Positions 7,690 to 15,996 of a DNA stretch of 33,377 nt are shown here, in pieces. The position numbers and the translations under genes were made by a program. A model generated the notes under the pieces. It had not been told where the DNA came from. It saw nothing but the letters and a program-made list of their open reading frames with translations, and searched no databases. The DNA is from Opitutia bacterium (GTDB taxonomy: Bacteria > Verrucomicrobiota > Verrucomicrobiia > Opitutales > Seribacteraceae). How positions within the stretch are numbered: position 1 is the first letter of the stretch; each line of letters starts with the position of its first letter. The stretch covers positions 1-33,377 of the forward strand of contig PATX01000027.1 in the NCBI GenBank assembly GCA_002713685.1, given 5' to 3'.

Positions 7690-8907
7690 ATGAGTAAAAG
7701 CTTTTATTTTCTTGGATTTATTCCAATAGTTCTAATTTTATTCACTTCTTGTGATAAACTAGTTGAAGTGGAAGAGTCCAACAATTCTGACATTACAGTC
7801 AATTCAGCTAACGCGAGTGAACTTGATGATCTCTTACTTTCTTCTCACGGAGACGAACTTTCAAAGTTTTTGTCAGAAGAAGATAGCAATTCCTCTAATA
7901 GCTTTGTTGAATTTCAGGATGCTAATGAGACCGAAGTCTTTTCCAATTCATCTTCTGAAACTTTAAATAATTCGAAAGATTTGAAAAAAAGTGAAGAGAT
8001 TTTTCCAAAATCAACTTTGGAAATGACGATTAGAGAATTGGAAAATTCAAGTTTTTCTCATCAACAGGGACTTGAGAAAATTAGAGAGTTGTCTTTTGAA
8101 AAGGATCAAAAAATCTCATCATTAGAATCAGAAAATGCTTCGTTACTTGAAAAAATTAAAAATTTAGAAGCTCAACTTTCCTTAGGATCTAATCAGCCTG
8201 TTACAGTAAACAACGATGATTTGCAGGTTGCAACCGAGCTGGATTTTGCGATTGAGGATTTAAAATCAAGCTACGAAGCAAATTCCAAGGAGGTAAGTTA
8301 TTTGAAAGAACAAAATCTATTAATCTCCGATAAACTGGAGGGTCTTGGAAAAGAAGAAAAACTAGAAATTGACTTTGTTGCACCGGTTGAAAAAGAAGAT
8401 TCTAACTCAACCTTAGATATTCTCAAAGAAATCCCCCCTGAGGAATTGATAATTCCCACTACATCAAATTGCACATTGGGTTTTGATGCGGTTGTAACGA
8501 GTTTGAATGGTAAAAGCAAAGAGGCTTTTTACACAGAATTCTTTATAATAAGGAAAGATTTAAATACGCTCATGGTTGAGAATGGAATACTCTTGAGTGA
8601 TTTTGCTGAAGTTACATCTTACGGGGAATTATGGGCAAGGGCACGCAAAAATCCTTTTCTATTTCCTAATATCCTCAAGCAGATTAGAGATTTACTTTTG
8701 GAAGAGGTAAGACGTAATAATGGTGTTCGCATTAGAACGGATATCAATGGTTCAGCTACTGTTCAAAATTTGGACAAAGCAGGATATTATGTAGTGGGCA
8801 CGGCATCACTGGGCAAGGTCGGCGTAACTTGGAGTGTTCCAGTTGATCTCGATGAAGGAATGAACAAACTTTCTCTGACTTTAGGAAACTCAAGTTGGAG
8901 CTTTTAA
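7690..8907 (+). CDS. Putative lipoprotein with Asn/Ser-rich linker and coiled coil, unknown function (405 aa)
   Basis: I do not recognise the family. The reading frame is open from a TTG at 7633, but I chose ATG 7690 because it gives a proper signal peptide: a lysine, a hydrophobic stretch, then a lipobox-like L-F-T-S-C with the Cys at residue 21. This predicts an exported, lipid-anchored protein. After the Cys comes an acidic Asn/Ser-rich linker (about 25-95), then a coiled coil (about 110-165), a second mixed segment, and a C-terminal globular region (about 255-405). The end of that region looks like a beta-sandwich-type strand pattern (TVQNLDKAGYYVVGTASLG). It is transcribed divergently from the coiled-coil/cyclase unit and is followed after 18 bases by the DUF1538 gene, so it may head that operon. 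Confidence 0.7.
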   Translation: MSKSFYFLGFIPIVLILFTSCDKLVEVEESNNSDITVNSANASELDDLLLSSHGDELSKFLSEEDSNSSNSFVEFQDANETEVFSNSSSETLNNSKDLKKSEEIFPKSTLEMTIRELENSSFSHQQGLEKIRELSFEKDQKISSLESENASLLEKIKNLEAQLSLGSNQPVTVNNDDLQVATELDFAIEDLKSSYEANSKEVSYLKEQNLLISDKLEGLGKEEKLEIDFVAPVEKEDSNSTLDILKEIPPEELIIPTTSNCTLGFDAVVTSLNGKSKEAFYTEFFIIRKDLNTLMVENGILLSDFAEVTSYGELWARARKNPFLFPNILKQIRDLLLEEVRRNNGVRIRTDINGSATVQNLDKAGYYVVGTASLGKVGVTWSVPVDLDEGMNKLSLTLGNSSWSF

Positions 8908-8925
8908 CCAAATATTCTAGAAATT

Positions 8926-11097
8926 ATGACAAATGAACAAAAGACAGATGGCAAATCTTTAAGATTGTCCACTCAACAAAGCATATCAATTCTACTGTCA
9001 TTTGCTAAAGACAAAGTAATAGAACAAATACAATGTGTTTGGTTCATTATTCTATATTTGATTGTTTTTCAGGTGTTGGTCCTTGGTCTTCCCATCGTTT
9101 ATTCTCTTATGATTGCTGTGGGGATCATGATTGTTATTGTAGGCTTGGCATTTTTTATGGAAGGTTTGAGATTGGGTCTAATGCCCCTCGGTGAGACTCT
9201 CGGTTCAAGTCTCCCTCGTAAAAAGATACTTGGTATACCATGTTTGCCAACCAGCTTAGCTTTTGGGTTCATATTGGGTGCTTTTGCTACTTTTGCGGAA
9301 CCTGCGATTGGAGTGTTGAGGGCAGCTGGCTCTGGTGTTGATCCCACTGCAGCACCTCTACTATGGACGATTCTCAATACAGGGGCAGGTATGCTTGTCA
9401 ATTGCGTAGGAGTTGGAGTTGGCATTGCAGTCTTACTTGGAGTTCTGCGTTTCTACAAAGGATGGTCACTCAAACCTTTTATATATGTAGGAGTGATCGT
9501 TTTGTCCTGCATCACTCTCTACATGCAATTCTCTGACGATCGTTTAAAGCATGTGCTCGGTTTAGCTTGGGATTGTGGAGCTGTGACTACTGGACCAGTG
9601 ACTGTACCTTTGGTTCTTGCCCTGGGGATTGGAGTCTGTCGGATTGTTTCCACAGGGGGGTCAAGTAACACTGGTTTTGGTGTGGTGACTTTAGCTTCCT
9701 TATTTCCAATTCTAGCAGTTATGTGCTACGCACTCTATCTTTTCAATGGAGATAATTATTACAAAGCTTCTCTTTCTAAGGCAGAATGGCATGTAAATGC
9801 GGGTGATTATGGAACCAATTATCCCAAAGATTATCAAACATTTGGAGATCTTGTAGCCAAAGACCGACAAGCAGCTTCACAAGGGATTGATGAGACAGAG
9901 TTATTCTGGTCCATGTCTGCAGATGAAAGAAAAACAGTTGATGAATTTCTTAAAAATAACCAAAAGTTGCCGGAAGGTTATGCATTAAAAACTAGAATAA
10001 CCGAAGGTAAAATTGTTCCTTCTCCTCTTAATTCTAGCGGAGACGAAAATATTCGAGAAAATGTAGAGGTTCAAGGAGCTAAAACTTATGTAGTCAGGGA
10101 GGGGTTTAAGGCTCCCGAATCGGTTTGGAATGAGGAAGCTGATATCGCAACCGCTTTTACTAATAAGTTCGATTTCTTTCCCAATACATTCAAACCGCAA
10201 GAGGATAAAAATGGTAACGGCATTTTAGATCCAGGTGAAGACTTCTACAGCATATCTGAGTTAGGTAAAGTTGACTACAGTAAGGGCAATGGAGTTCTTG
10301 ACGGACCCGATCAAGATAGAGGAGCTTTAGAGGGGGCTGTATGGGCAATTGTTCCATTATGTTCTATTCTCTTGCTTGTCCTTATAGCAGGGCTAAGACA
10401 AAAACCTAAACATCTCGACGAACTTATAATTGGAATTTCATGTGCGGTTATTGGAATGTGCCTTTTTAATTTGGGTATTTCGCTCGGTTTAACTCCTCTA
10501 GGAGAACAGCTAGGGGGTAATGTTGTATCAAGTTTTGCATCGATACAACCATGGCAAAGCGAAGGATTTGTTGAGCCAATCTTTAAATCATCTACTGCTG
10601 GTAAATGTCTTGCCATCCTTTTTGGTTTCATTCTCGGATATGGAGCAACACTTGCAGAACCAGCATTGAATGCACTTGGTTCAACGGTTGAAAAAATTAC
10701 TGTAGGTGCTTTTAAGAAAAATCTTCTGATGCAGGCTGTTGCCACTGGAGTAGCACTAGGAATTGCTACAGGAGTTGCAAAAATCGCATTTAACCTAGAA
10801 CTCTGGTATTTATTGCTTCCTCCTTATGCCATGCTTCTAATCCTAACCTACTTTTCAAGTGAAGACTTTGTCAATTTTGGTTGGGACAGTGCTGGTGTTA
10901 CCACTGGACCTATAACTGTTCCCCTAGTTTTGGCAATGGGGCTAGGAATTGGGTCAAAGACAGGAGCAATTGATGGATTTGGTGTTCTTTCGCTTGCTTC
11001 AGTTGGTCCGATCATAACCGTTTTGACAGTTGGTTTACTTGTAAGAAAGAAACCAAATATTACCGAGGATTCAACCGAAGAAATGGAGGCAGCATAA
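8926..11097 (+). CDS. Integral membrane protein with two DUF1538 domains and a central EF-hand-bearing loop
   Basis: A 723-residue polytopic inner-membrane protein, probably a transporter, of unknown substrate. Two copies of the DUF1538 module are plain: GFILGAFATFAEPAI with W-D-C-G-A-V-T-T-G-P-V-T-V-P in the first half, and GFILGYGATLAEPAL with W-D-S-A-G-V-T-T-G-P-I-T-V-P in the second. Both have repeated hydrophobic helices. Between them lies a hydrophilic segment of about 190 residues (about 285-465) holding a canonical 12-residue EF-hand loop (D427 to E438) and a second, degenerate one near residue 455-466. The next gene, one base downstream, encodes a PII-like protein; I recall DUF1538 genes often being paired with PII-type genes, which suggests PII-like control of the channel. 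Ca2+ binding and transport are inferences. Confidence 0.88.
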   Translation: MTNEQKTDGKSLRLSTQQSISILLSFAKDKVIEQIQCVWFIILYLIVFQVLVLGLPIVYSLMIAVGIMIVIVGLAFFMEGLRLGLMPLGETLGSSLPRKKILGIPCLPTSLAFGFILGAFATFAEPAIGVLRAAGSGVDPTAAPLLWTILNTGAGMLVNCVGVGVGIAVLLGVLRFYKGWSLKPFIYVGVIVLSCITLYMQFSDDRLKHVLGLAWDCGAVTTGPVTVPLVLALGIGVCRIVSTGGSSNTGFGVVTLASLFPILAVMCYALYLFNGDNYYKASLSKAEWHVNAGDYGTNYPKDYQTFGDLVAKDRQAASQGIDETELFWSMSADERKTVDEFLKNNQKLPEGYALKTRITEGKIVPSPLNSSGDENIRENVEVQGAKTYVVREGFKAPESVWNEEADIATAFTNKFDFFPNTFKPQEDKNGNGILDPGEDFYSISELGKVDYSKGNGVLDGPDQDRGALEGAVWAIVPLCSILLLVLIAGLRQKPKHLDELIIGISCAVIGMCLFNLGISLGLTPLGEQLGGNVVSSFASIQPWQSEGFVEPIFKSSTAGKCLAILFGFILGYGATLAEPALNALGSTVEKITVGAFKKNLLMQAVATGVALGIATGVAKIAFNLELWYLLLPPYAMLLILTYFSSEDFVNFGWDSAGVTTGPITVPLVLAMGLGIGSKTGAIDGFGVLSLASVGPIITVLTVGLLVRKKPNITEDSTEEMEAA
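10204..10239 (+). other. EF-hand calcium-binding loop in the DUF1538 linker
   Basis: Residues 427-438 of the DUF1538 protein read D-K-N-G-N-G-I-L-D-P-G-E. This fits the canonical EF-hand loop at positions 1, 3, 5, 6, 8, 9 and 12. A second, imperfect loop (N-G-V-L-D-G-P-D) follows about 20 residues later, so the two could form a pair. The flanking helices are not obvious, so an excalibur- or dockerin-type calcium loop is also possible. Confidence 0.65.
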
Positions 11098-11098
11098 C

Positions 11099-12217
11099 AT
11101 GACTACTTTACAAAACTCAAAATCTGTATCACTTCTAAATTTAATTCTTCCAAAAGAATCATTGGTTAAGGTTTCCTCTGCTTTACAGGAAGCTGGCGGA
11201 AAGGGGATATTTCAAATATCTGCTAGAGGTTCCATTCTTAATGATGGAGGTTTTCTTCAGAAAATGTTTCCACCTCCTGCACCGGAGCAAATTTTGCTGC
11301 AGGCGTTAGTTCCCAATAACTTAATTGATAAAGTTATAGAATCAACAGTAAGTGCCGGAAACTTAGAAAAGGTAGGAGCTGGAGCTGTCTTCACAATTGC
11401 ATGTAATGATGCACATACCTCCTCAAAATTTTCAACCAACATTTCAGAAGAGGATTCACATCCGTCTGACGGCAAAGTGGAAATGGAAGCAATATGCTGT
11501 ATCTGTGAAAAAGGTATCGCCGATGACATTGCAAAAGCAGCCTTACAGAATGGTGCACCTGGCCCCACAGTTACTTTTGGCGAGGGAGGTGGAGTAAGAG
11601 ATAAAATTCCATTACTAAGAATTACTAAAGGTCCTGAAAAGGAATTTGTTTGGTGTGTAGTTGAAAGGTCTGAAGCTGACGATGTATTTGCAGAAATGGC
11701 TCGGGCTGGAAGAATTACTGAGCCTGGGCGTGGCTTCATGTACTCGATACCTGTTTCTTCGGGTTTGATCAATGTGAGTAGTACAATCTCTTCTTCTGCC
11801 CATGGAGCAAATATGGAGCAAATTATCTCTGCAATAGATGAAATAAAAGGCGATAAAGATTGGCGAAAATTTGCCGATGATTCCAAATCAAAAGCACTCA
11901 AAACAACTTATTTAGAAAATCTTGTTGGGCTCTATTGTATAGTGCCTAGAGACCAATATTCCACGGTTTATGATGCAATACTTGAAGCAGGTGCACCTGG
12001 CGTGAGTACTAACTTTGGTGTAATGATAGACGCGGAGGATTCTGAGGATGGCCAACATCAAAATGAGGAGTGGGCTCTAGTTTATACCTCTGTTGGTCCG
12101 AGCAATGTGGAGACTGTTCGAGATTCAGTTCAGAAAGAGATTGAAAGTTTGGGGATTGATAGATTCGCTTTTTACACTCTTCCTATACCTCGGGCACTTA
12201 CCTATCTAGGTGGTTAA
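11099..12217 (+). CDS. PII-like protein with three tandem ferredoxin-fold domains
   Basis: A soluble 372-residue protein with no signal peptide or membrane segment. I read it as three PII-like (beta-alpha-beta-beta-alpha-beta) modules at about residues 10-102, 127-220 and 272-366. Each starts with a strand, then a helix ending in A-G or G-A-P-G, then an extended, glycine-rich strand-loop-strand, then a second helix. Compare KAALQNGAPG (residues 146-155) with DAILEAGAPG (292-301). Classical PII proteins are trimers of one such domain, so this chain could fold as a pseudo-trimer. It starts one base after the DUF1538 stop codon and is preceded at 9 bases by GGAGG (11085-11089), the only good Shine-Dalgarno I found in the window. 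The likely role is sensing a metabolite and gating the DUF1538 partner; this is inferred from family and context. No classical PII uridylylation Tyr could be placed with confidence. Confidence 0.75.
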   Translation: MTTLQNSKSVSLLNLILPKESLVKVSSALQEAGGKGIFQISARGSILNDGGFLQKMFPPPAPEQILLQALVPNNLIDKVIESTVSAGNLEKVGAGAVFTIACNDAHTSSKFSTNISEEDSHPSDGKVEMEAICCICEKGIADDIAKAALQNGAPGPTVTFGEGGGVRDKIPLLRITKGPEKEFVWCVVERSEADDVFAEMARAGRITEPGRGFMYSIPVSSGLINVSSTISSSAHGANMEQIISAIDEIKGDKDWRKFADDSKSKALKTTYLENLVGLYCIVPRDQYSTVYDAILEAGAPGVSTNFGVMIDAEDSEDGQHQNEEWALVYTSVGPSNVETVRDSVQKEIESLGIDRFAFYTLPIPRALTYLGG

Positions 12218-12253
12218 AATTAGGTTCTAGCCAAATACAGTAGAGTCTTCCGA

Positions 12254-12280
12254 TTGCTTTTACTTAATTGAAAAAAGCAA
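12254..12280. terminator. Possible bidirectional terminator between convergent genes
   Basis: An 8-bp perfect stem (TTGCTTTT at 12254-12261, AAAAGCAA at 12273-12280) with an 11-base loop lies between the PII-like gene and the end of prmA, overlapping the last codons of prmA. The arms supply a short T-run in either direction. The stem is A+T-rich and weak. Confidence 0.35.
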
Positions 12281-13138
12281 GGCGGACCATTCCCCTAAGC
12301 TTTTTTCAACTACTTTGCAGTCAAGTCCACGAGTAGTTATGTCCTTTTGATAAGCTTTGACCACATGTGCTACTTCATAGTTAAGAATACCCGATAAAAT
12401 TAATACACTATTTTGTTGACGAAGCAAATTGATGATCACAGATGAATTGAGTAAAAGAACATCAGCTTGGATGTTGGCTATCACGCATTGATAGTCCGAG
12501 CTGGTAACTTTAGCTAATTCAATTTGCTTAAATATGATTGAATTGGAAAGACTATTTTTCTTGGAATTTAGAAGAGCATTTTCAATGGCATCAGAATCAT
12601 TGTCTATGCCCAATATTTTTTGGAAACCAAGTTTTGCGGCGGTGATGGCAAGAATACCAGAACCACATCCGATATCAATCAGGCTTAAATTAGGGCTAAT
12701 CTCATTAGTTAATGAGTATTGATCGATCAATAATTCAAGACATAATCTTGTTGTTTCGTGAGTACCAGTTCCAAAAGCCATTCCCGGGTCGATAGACACG
12801 ATAAGATTGCTGCTTTCAATATTAGATATGCCTTTTTCCCAGGATGGAACAAACTTGAAATCTTTGTAATGCCATGGCTTGAAATGTAGCTTGTATGCTT
12901 CTTTCCAATCATCTTCGAGATTTGTTTCGCTAGAAATGGAGAGATTTTCACCAAGAAGATTTTGTAATTTATTAATTTCTACAGTTGCTACATTCTTATC
13001 AATAAAATTGCCTTGTAACTTTGACTCTTTCGTATTGCGATTTGTAATAATTACCCAGTTTGTCGGTGAAATTTCGTAGAGTATATTCTCAACTATTCTT
13101 ATCTTAGAACGATCAAGCTTACATTCTACTTTTAGCAT
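12260..13138 (-). CDS. prmA: Ribosomal protein L11 methyltransferase
   Basis: Methylates ribosomal protein L11 (RplK) using S-adenosylmethionine in the cytoplasm. At 292 residues it has normal family length. The PrmA hallmark GMAFGTGTHETT is at residues 119-130, followed by the SAM-binding motif DIGCGSG at 155-161 and the IANIQADVLL motif of the active site. The N-terminal third is the usual, less conserved substrate-recognition domain. It is the last gene of the minus-strand operon starting with manA, 16 bases after purN. ATG at 13138, no Shine-Dalgarno. Confidence 0.92.
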   Translation of the reverse strand: MLKVECKLDRSKIRIVENILYEISPTNWVIITNRNTKESKLQGNFIDKNVATVEINKLQNLLGENLSISSETNLEDDWKEAYKLHFKPWHYKDFKFVPSWEKGISNIESSNLIVSIDPGMAFGTGTHETTRLCLELLIDQYSLTNEISPNLSLIDIGCGSGILAITAAKLGFQKILGIDNDSDAIENALLNSKKNSLSNSIIFKQIELAKVTSSDYQCVIANIQADVLLLNSSVIINLLRQQNSVLILSGILNYEVAHVVKAYQKDITTRGLDCKVVEKSLGEWSALLFSIK

Positions 13139-13154
13139 GAATTTACAGCCATTA

Positions 13155-13742
13155 TCAGCATTGGTAGTTAGGATTCATGGAAAGGTTAGCAATTGTTAAT
13201 GGTAAGACAACATGTTCTGCTGCATGAATCTTTTGCGTGTAAATCTCCAAAGTATCTGTATCCATTCTCCTTACAGGTGCTTGTGCAATGATCGGTCCAT
13301 CATCAATCCCGGCGTTAACACAATGGACCGTGCATCCCGAAATCTTAACCCCATAATTAAAGGCTCTTTCGATTGCATTAAGTCCTTTAAAGCTTGGTAG
13401 CAAACTTGGGTGCAAATTTATAATCTTATTTGGGAAGATATCAATTAAGTCTGAAGGGATTATTTTCATGAAGCCGGCCAAAACTATTAGGTCGGGAGAA
13501 AACATTTTTATCTTTTGGGTCAAATCTTCGGTTTCATTAATTTCAAGCTTCCCTGTTTCTTTGGAACAAGAAATCAATGCTGTAGGCACAGAGTATTCTT
13601 CAGCAATATCAATTATGCCTGCACTTGGAATATTAGAAATAATTCCTACAACTTGAGCATTTCCCAAAAGTAAATTGTTTTGAGCTTCAAGTATTGCCTT
13701 AGCATTAGAGCCTTGGCCGGATCCCAGTACAAGCACTCTCAT
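13155..13742 (-). CDS. purN: Phosphoribosylglycinamide formyltransferase
   Basis: Transfers a formyl group from 10-formyltetrahydrofolate to GAR, the third step of purine biosynthesis. The 195 residues cover the whole family fold. The catalytic triad is visible by alignment to the E. coli enzyme: N109 and H111 in the INLHPSLLPSFKG motif, and D147 in the DDGP motif. H140 matches the conserved TVH histidine. The N-terminal phosphate-binding loop is GSGQGSN (7-13). Its start overlaps the preceding adenylyltransferase gene by 4 bases (ATGA), implying translational coupling. Confidence 0.93.
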   Translation of the reverse strand: MRVLVLGSGQGSNAKAILEAQNNLLLGNAQVVGIISNIPSAGIIDIAEEYSVPTALISCSKETGKLEINETEDLTQKIKMFSPDLIVLAGFMKIIPSDLIDIFPNKIINLHPSLLPSFKGLNAIERAFNYGVKISGCTVHCVNAGIDDGPIIAQAPVRRMDTDTLEIYTQKIHAAEHVVLPLTIANLSMNPNYQC

Positions 13743-14251
13743 ATGGACGTATTTTGAGAAATTTTGTCTATAATCGAACTGGTAGACAACCCATCCACCA
13801 TCTCAACAAACTCGATTACTGCCCCAACTTTCTCGAGGGACATCCTTTCTTTGCTGTCTAGGGTATCTAGGGTATAGTCAGATGACTTTACGTAGACATC
13901 TGGTGAAAGTACGGCGATTTCTTCTGAAATATTGTCTTTATGGAAAATAAATACGCCGCTCACACTGACAAGGGATGCAAGTAAATAAGCTCGATACGAC
14001 TCGGACATGATTGGTCTTCCTGAGCCTTTAATATTTTTAATACTTTGGTCTGAATTAATTCCCACCCATAAAACATCACCCTTTTGACTGGATTCTTTTA
14101 ACGCTAAGGCATGACCAGCATGCAAGATATCAAAACAACCATTTGTTAAAACAAACTTTTCACCTTTTGCCTTAGCTAAACTTCTCGCTTTAAGGGCATG
14201 GTCGAGTGAGTAGTTTGTGCTACTTACAGGAAATCTATTAGTCGTTTTCAA
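13739..14251 (-). CDS. HldE/RfaE2-type nucleotidyltransferase (ADP-heptose synthase C-terminal domain-like)
   Basis: A cytidylyltransferase-fold enzyme (170 aa) with the HxGH motif as H44-A-G-H47 in [11 protein letters not shown], followed by the usual VGINSD, GRPI and VKSSDY motifs. These match the C-terminal half of HldE (RfaE domain 2), which makes ADP-heptose from heptose 1-phosphate and ATP for lipopolysaccharide. The kinase half is absent here, so a separate kinase must exist elsewhere if this is the role. The start appears to be TTG at 14251, overlapping dnaJ by 14 bases; no in-frame ATG precedes the catalytic motif. A FAD-synthetase-like or glycerol-3-phosphate cytidylyltransferase role is less likely. 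Confidence 0.82.
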   Translation of the reverse strand: MKTTNRFPVSSTNYSLDHALKARSLAKAKGEKFVLTNGCFDILHAGHALALKESSQKGDVLWVGINSDQSIKNIKGSGRPIMSESYRAYLLASLVSVSGVFIFHKDNISEEIAVLSPDVYVKSSDYTLDTLDSKERMSLEKVGAVIEFVEMVDGLSTSSIIDKISQNTSI

Positions 14252-15389
14252 AAAATTTCTTTGCTTTACTTAAAAACCCGGCATCTTCAGAAAAATTTCC
14301 TTCACCACAAGAATCGGCAAATTTAATTAATATATCTTTTTGTTCTTTTGTGAGCTTGGTTGGAACTTCAATAAAAATCTTAATATATAAGTCTCCTTTT
14401 CGAGAAGAATATCGAAGGTTTGGCATTCCATTATTTTTCAGTCTGAATGTTTTGTTTGATTGGGTACCCGCTGGGATTTTAAGGGAGACTTTACCTTCCA
14501 GTGTCGGAACTTCAATGGTGCCTCCCAATGCCGCCAGAGCAAAGGGTATTTGTGCATCATGGAATAAGTCATCATCATCCCTTTCAAAAAGTGCATGTTC
14601 TTCAATATGCACATCTACATACAAATCTCCTGAGGGTCCACCTCTTGTACCGGCATCTCCTCTGCCTCTAGAGCAAAGTCGGTTTGCGTGTCCAACTCCG
14701 GGAGGTACTTTCACCTTAACTTTACCTTGTTTTCGTACTCTGCCTTCGCCAGAACATTTTTGGCATGGTTTTTCAATCATTACTCCTGTTCCACTACAGG
14801 ATGGACAAGTTCTCCTTATGCTTATGAAGCCTTGGTTAGATGCTACTTGACCAATTCCTCCGCAAGTAGAGCACATAACCTTACCTGACCCTGAAGAGGC
14901 ACCACTTCCTTCACAGGAAGCACACTCGCCGTGGTGGTGGTACTTAATTTCCTTTTCAACCCCTTTGGCTGCCTGTTCCAGTGTAATGGAAACACTTACC
15001 CTTAAATCTGAACCACGACTACCTTCTCCGGAACCACCTGAACTCGACCCACCGAAGAAATCATCAAAAATACTACCAAAGCCGCCTCCGCCACCACCCC
15101 CGCCGCCGAAAACATCTTTGAAAAGATCAAATGGATCAACGCCTCTTGAAAATCCTCCTCCGCCTTGAAAGGCTTCATGTCCGAACTGGTCGTATTTTTG
15201 GCGCTTCTCTTCATCCTTGAGAATTTCAAAAGCAGCAGAAATTTCTTTAAATTTCTCTTCAGCTTCCTTATCGCCTGGATTTTTGTCCGGGTGATATTTT
15301 ATTGCGAGCTTACGATAAGCTTTTTTAATCTCGTCCTGACTTGCGCTTTTTCCAATTCCTAGTGTCTCGTAAAAATCTTTTCCTGCCAT
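14238..15389 (-). CDS. dnaJ: Chaperone DnaJ (type I Hsp40)
   Basis: Co-chaperone that stimulates DnaK ATPase and delivers unfolded proteins. Full type I architecture over 383 residues: J domain (1-70) with HPD at 33-35, a Gly/Phe-rich region (about 74-125) containing an uninterrupted run of nine glycines, four CxxCxGxG zinc motifs beginning at C156, C173, C195 and C209, then the two substrate-binding C-terminal domains. It lies 8 bases after grpE. No dnaK or hrcA is adjacent and no CIRCE element is visible upstream, so heat-shock control, if any, must act elsewhere. Confidence 0.97.
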   Translation of the reverse strand: MAGKDFYETLGIGKSASQDEIKKAYRKLAIKYHPDKNPGDKEAEEKFKEISAAFEILKDEEKRQKYDQFGHEAFQGGGGFSRGVDPFDLFKDVFGGGGGGGGGFGSIFDDFFGGSSSGGSGEGSRGSDLRVSVSITLEQAAKGVEKEIKYHHHGECASCEGSGASSGSGKVMCSTCGGIGQVASNQGFISIRRTCPSCSGTGVMIEKPCQKCSGEGRVRKQGKVKVKVPPGVGHANRLCSRGRGDAGTRGGPSGDLYVDVHIEEHALFERDDDDLFHDAQIPFALAALGGTIEVPTLEGKVSLKIPAGTQSNKTFRLKNNGMPNLRYSSRKGDLYIKIFIEVPTKLTKEQKDILIKFADSCGEGNFSEDAGFLSKAKKFFEND

Positions 15390-15397
15390 CTTTTCTG

Positions 15398-15967
15398 CTA
15401 TTTGTCCTCGGTTGTTCCCTTTGAGATGATGACAGATGCAGGACGTAGAAGTTTATCCTTCATCTTGTATCCGATTCGAACGCTTTTTAATACGATGCCT
15501 TCCTCGGTATCTTGACTTGATTCGTAGCTAAGTGCCTCATGGAATTTGGGGTCAAATTCTTTTCCTTCAGGGTCTATTATTTCCAGTCCATACTCCCCTA
15601 ATGTATTTTTCATTTGCTGGAAAGCCATGGAAACACCGATGAAGATATTCTTAGCACTCTCATCTTTTTCTGCTTCGGTAATTCCCATCTGGAAGGCATC
15701 AATAATCGGTAGCAGATCAGAGAATACTTGTGAACGTGTTCTCGTTACTGAATCTTCTCTCTCTTGAATTTGTCTGCGGCGTAAGTTCTCCATGTCTGCC
15801 ATTGCACGCAGGTATTTATCTTTAAAGTCTTCATCCTGCTTGTATGCCTCAGTAACTTTCTTTTTGATATTTTCAGCCCCTTTAGTTGTTTCTTCTGCTG
15901 AGTTTTCAACTGAAGTTTCATTTTGTTGGGAGTTTTCATCTCCCTCGGTTATTTTTTTGTCATCCAT
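15398..15967 (-). CDS. grpE: Nucleotide exchange factor GrpE
   Basis: Releases ADP from DnaK. An acidic Gln/Glu-rich N-terminal tail (about 50 residues) is followed by the long dimerising helix with the motif [14 protein letters not shown], and the C-terminal beta domain with the family motif around [10 protein letters not shown] chose the ATG at 15967 (189 aa, MDDKK start); the frame extends to a TTG at 15982 that would add only five residues. It directly precedes dnaJ, as is common. Confidence 0.93.
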   Translation of the reverse strand: MDDKKITEGDENSQQNETSVENSAEETTKGAENIKKKVTEAYKQDEDFKDKYLRAMADMENLRRRQIQEREDSVTRTRSQVFSDLLPIIDAFQMGITEAEKDESAKNIFIGVSMAFQQMKNTLGEYGLEIIDPEGKEFDPKFHEALSYESSQDTEEGIVLKSVRIGYKMKDKLLRPASVIISKGTTEDK

Positions 15968-15996
15968 TGGTATTTCGTTCAAATTTTAATGTCCTA

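Noticed and set aside
10311-10745. A 144-codon open frame on the minus strand within the DUF1538 gene
   Set aside because: Antisense to a conserved membrane domain, with a product rich in Pro and Arg and no recognisable motif.
11257-11901. A 214-codon open frame on the minus strand within the PII-like gene
   Set aside because: It lies wholly inside a better supported gene on the other strand, and its Ser/Pro/Ile-rich product shows no domain pattern.
15085-15120. Run of nine glycine codons in dnaJ looking like a simple repeat
   Set aside because: It is within the normal Gly/Phe-rich region of DnaJ and the codons are mixed.
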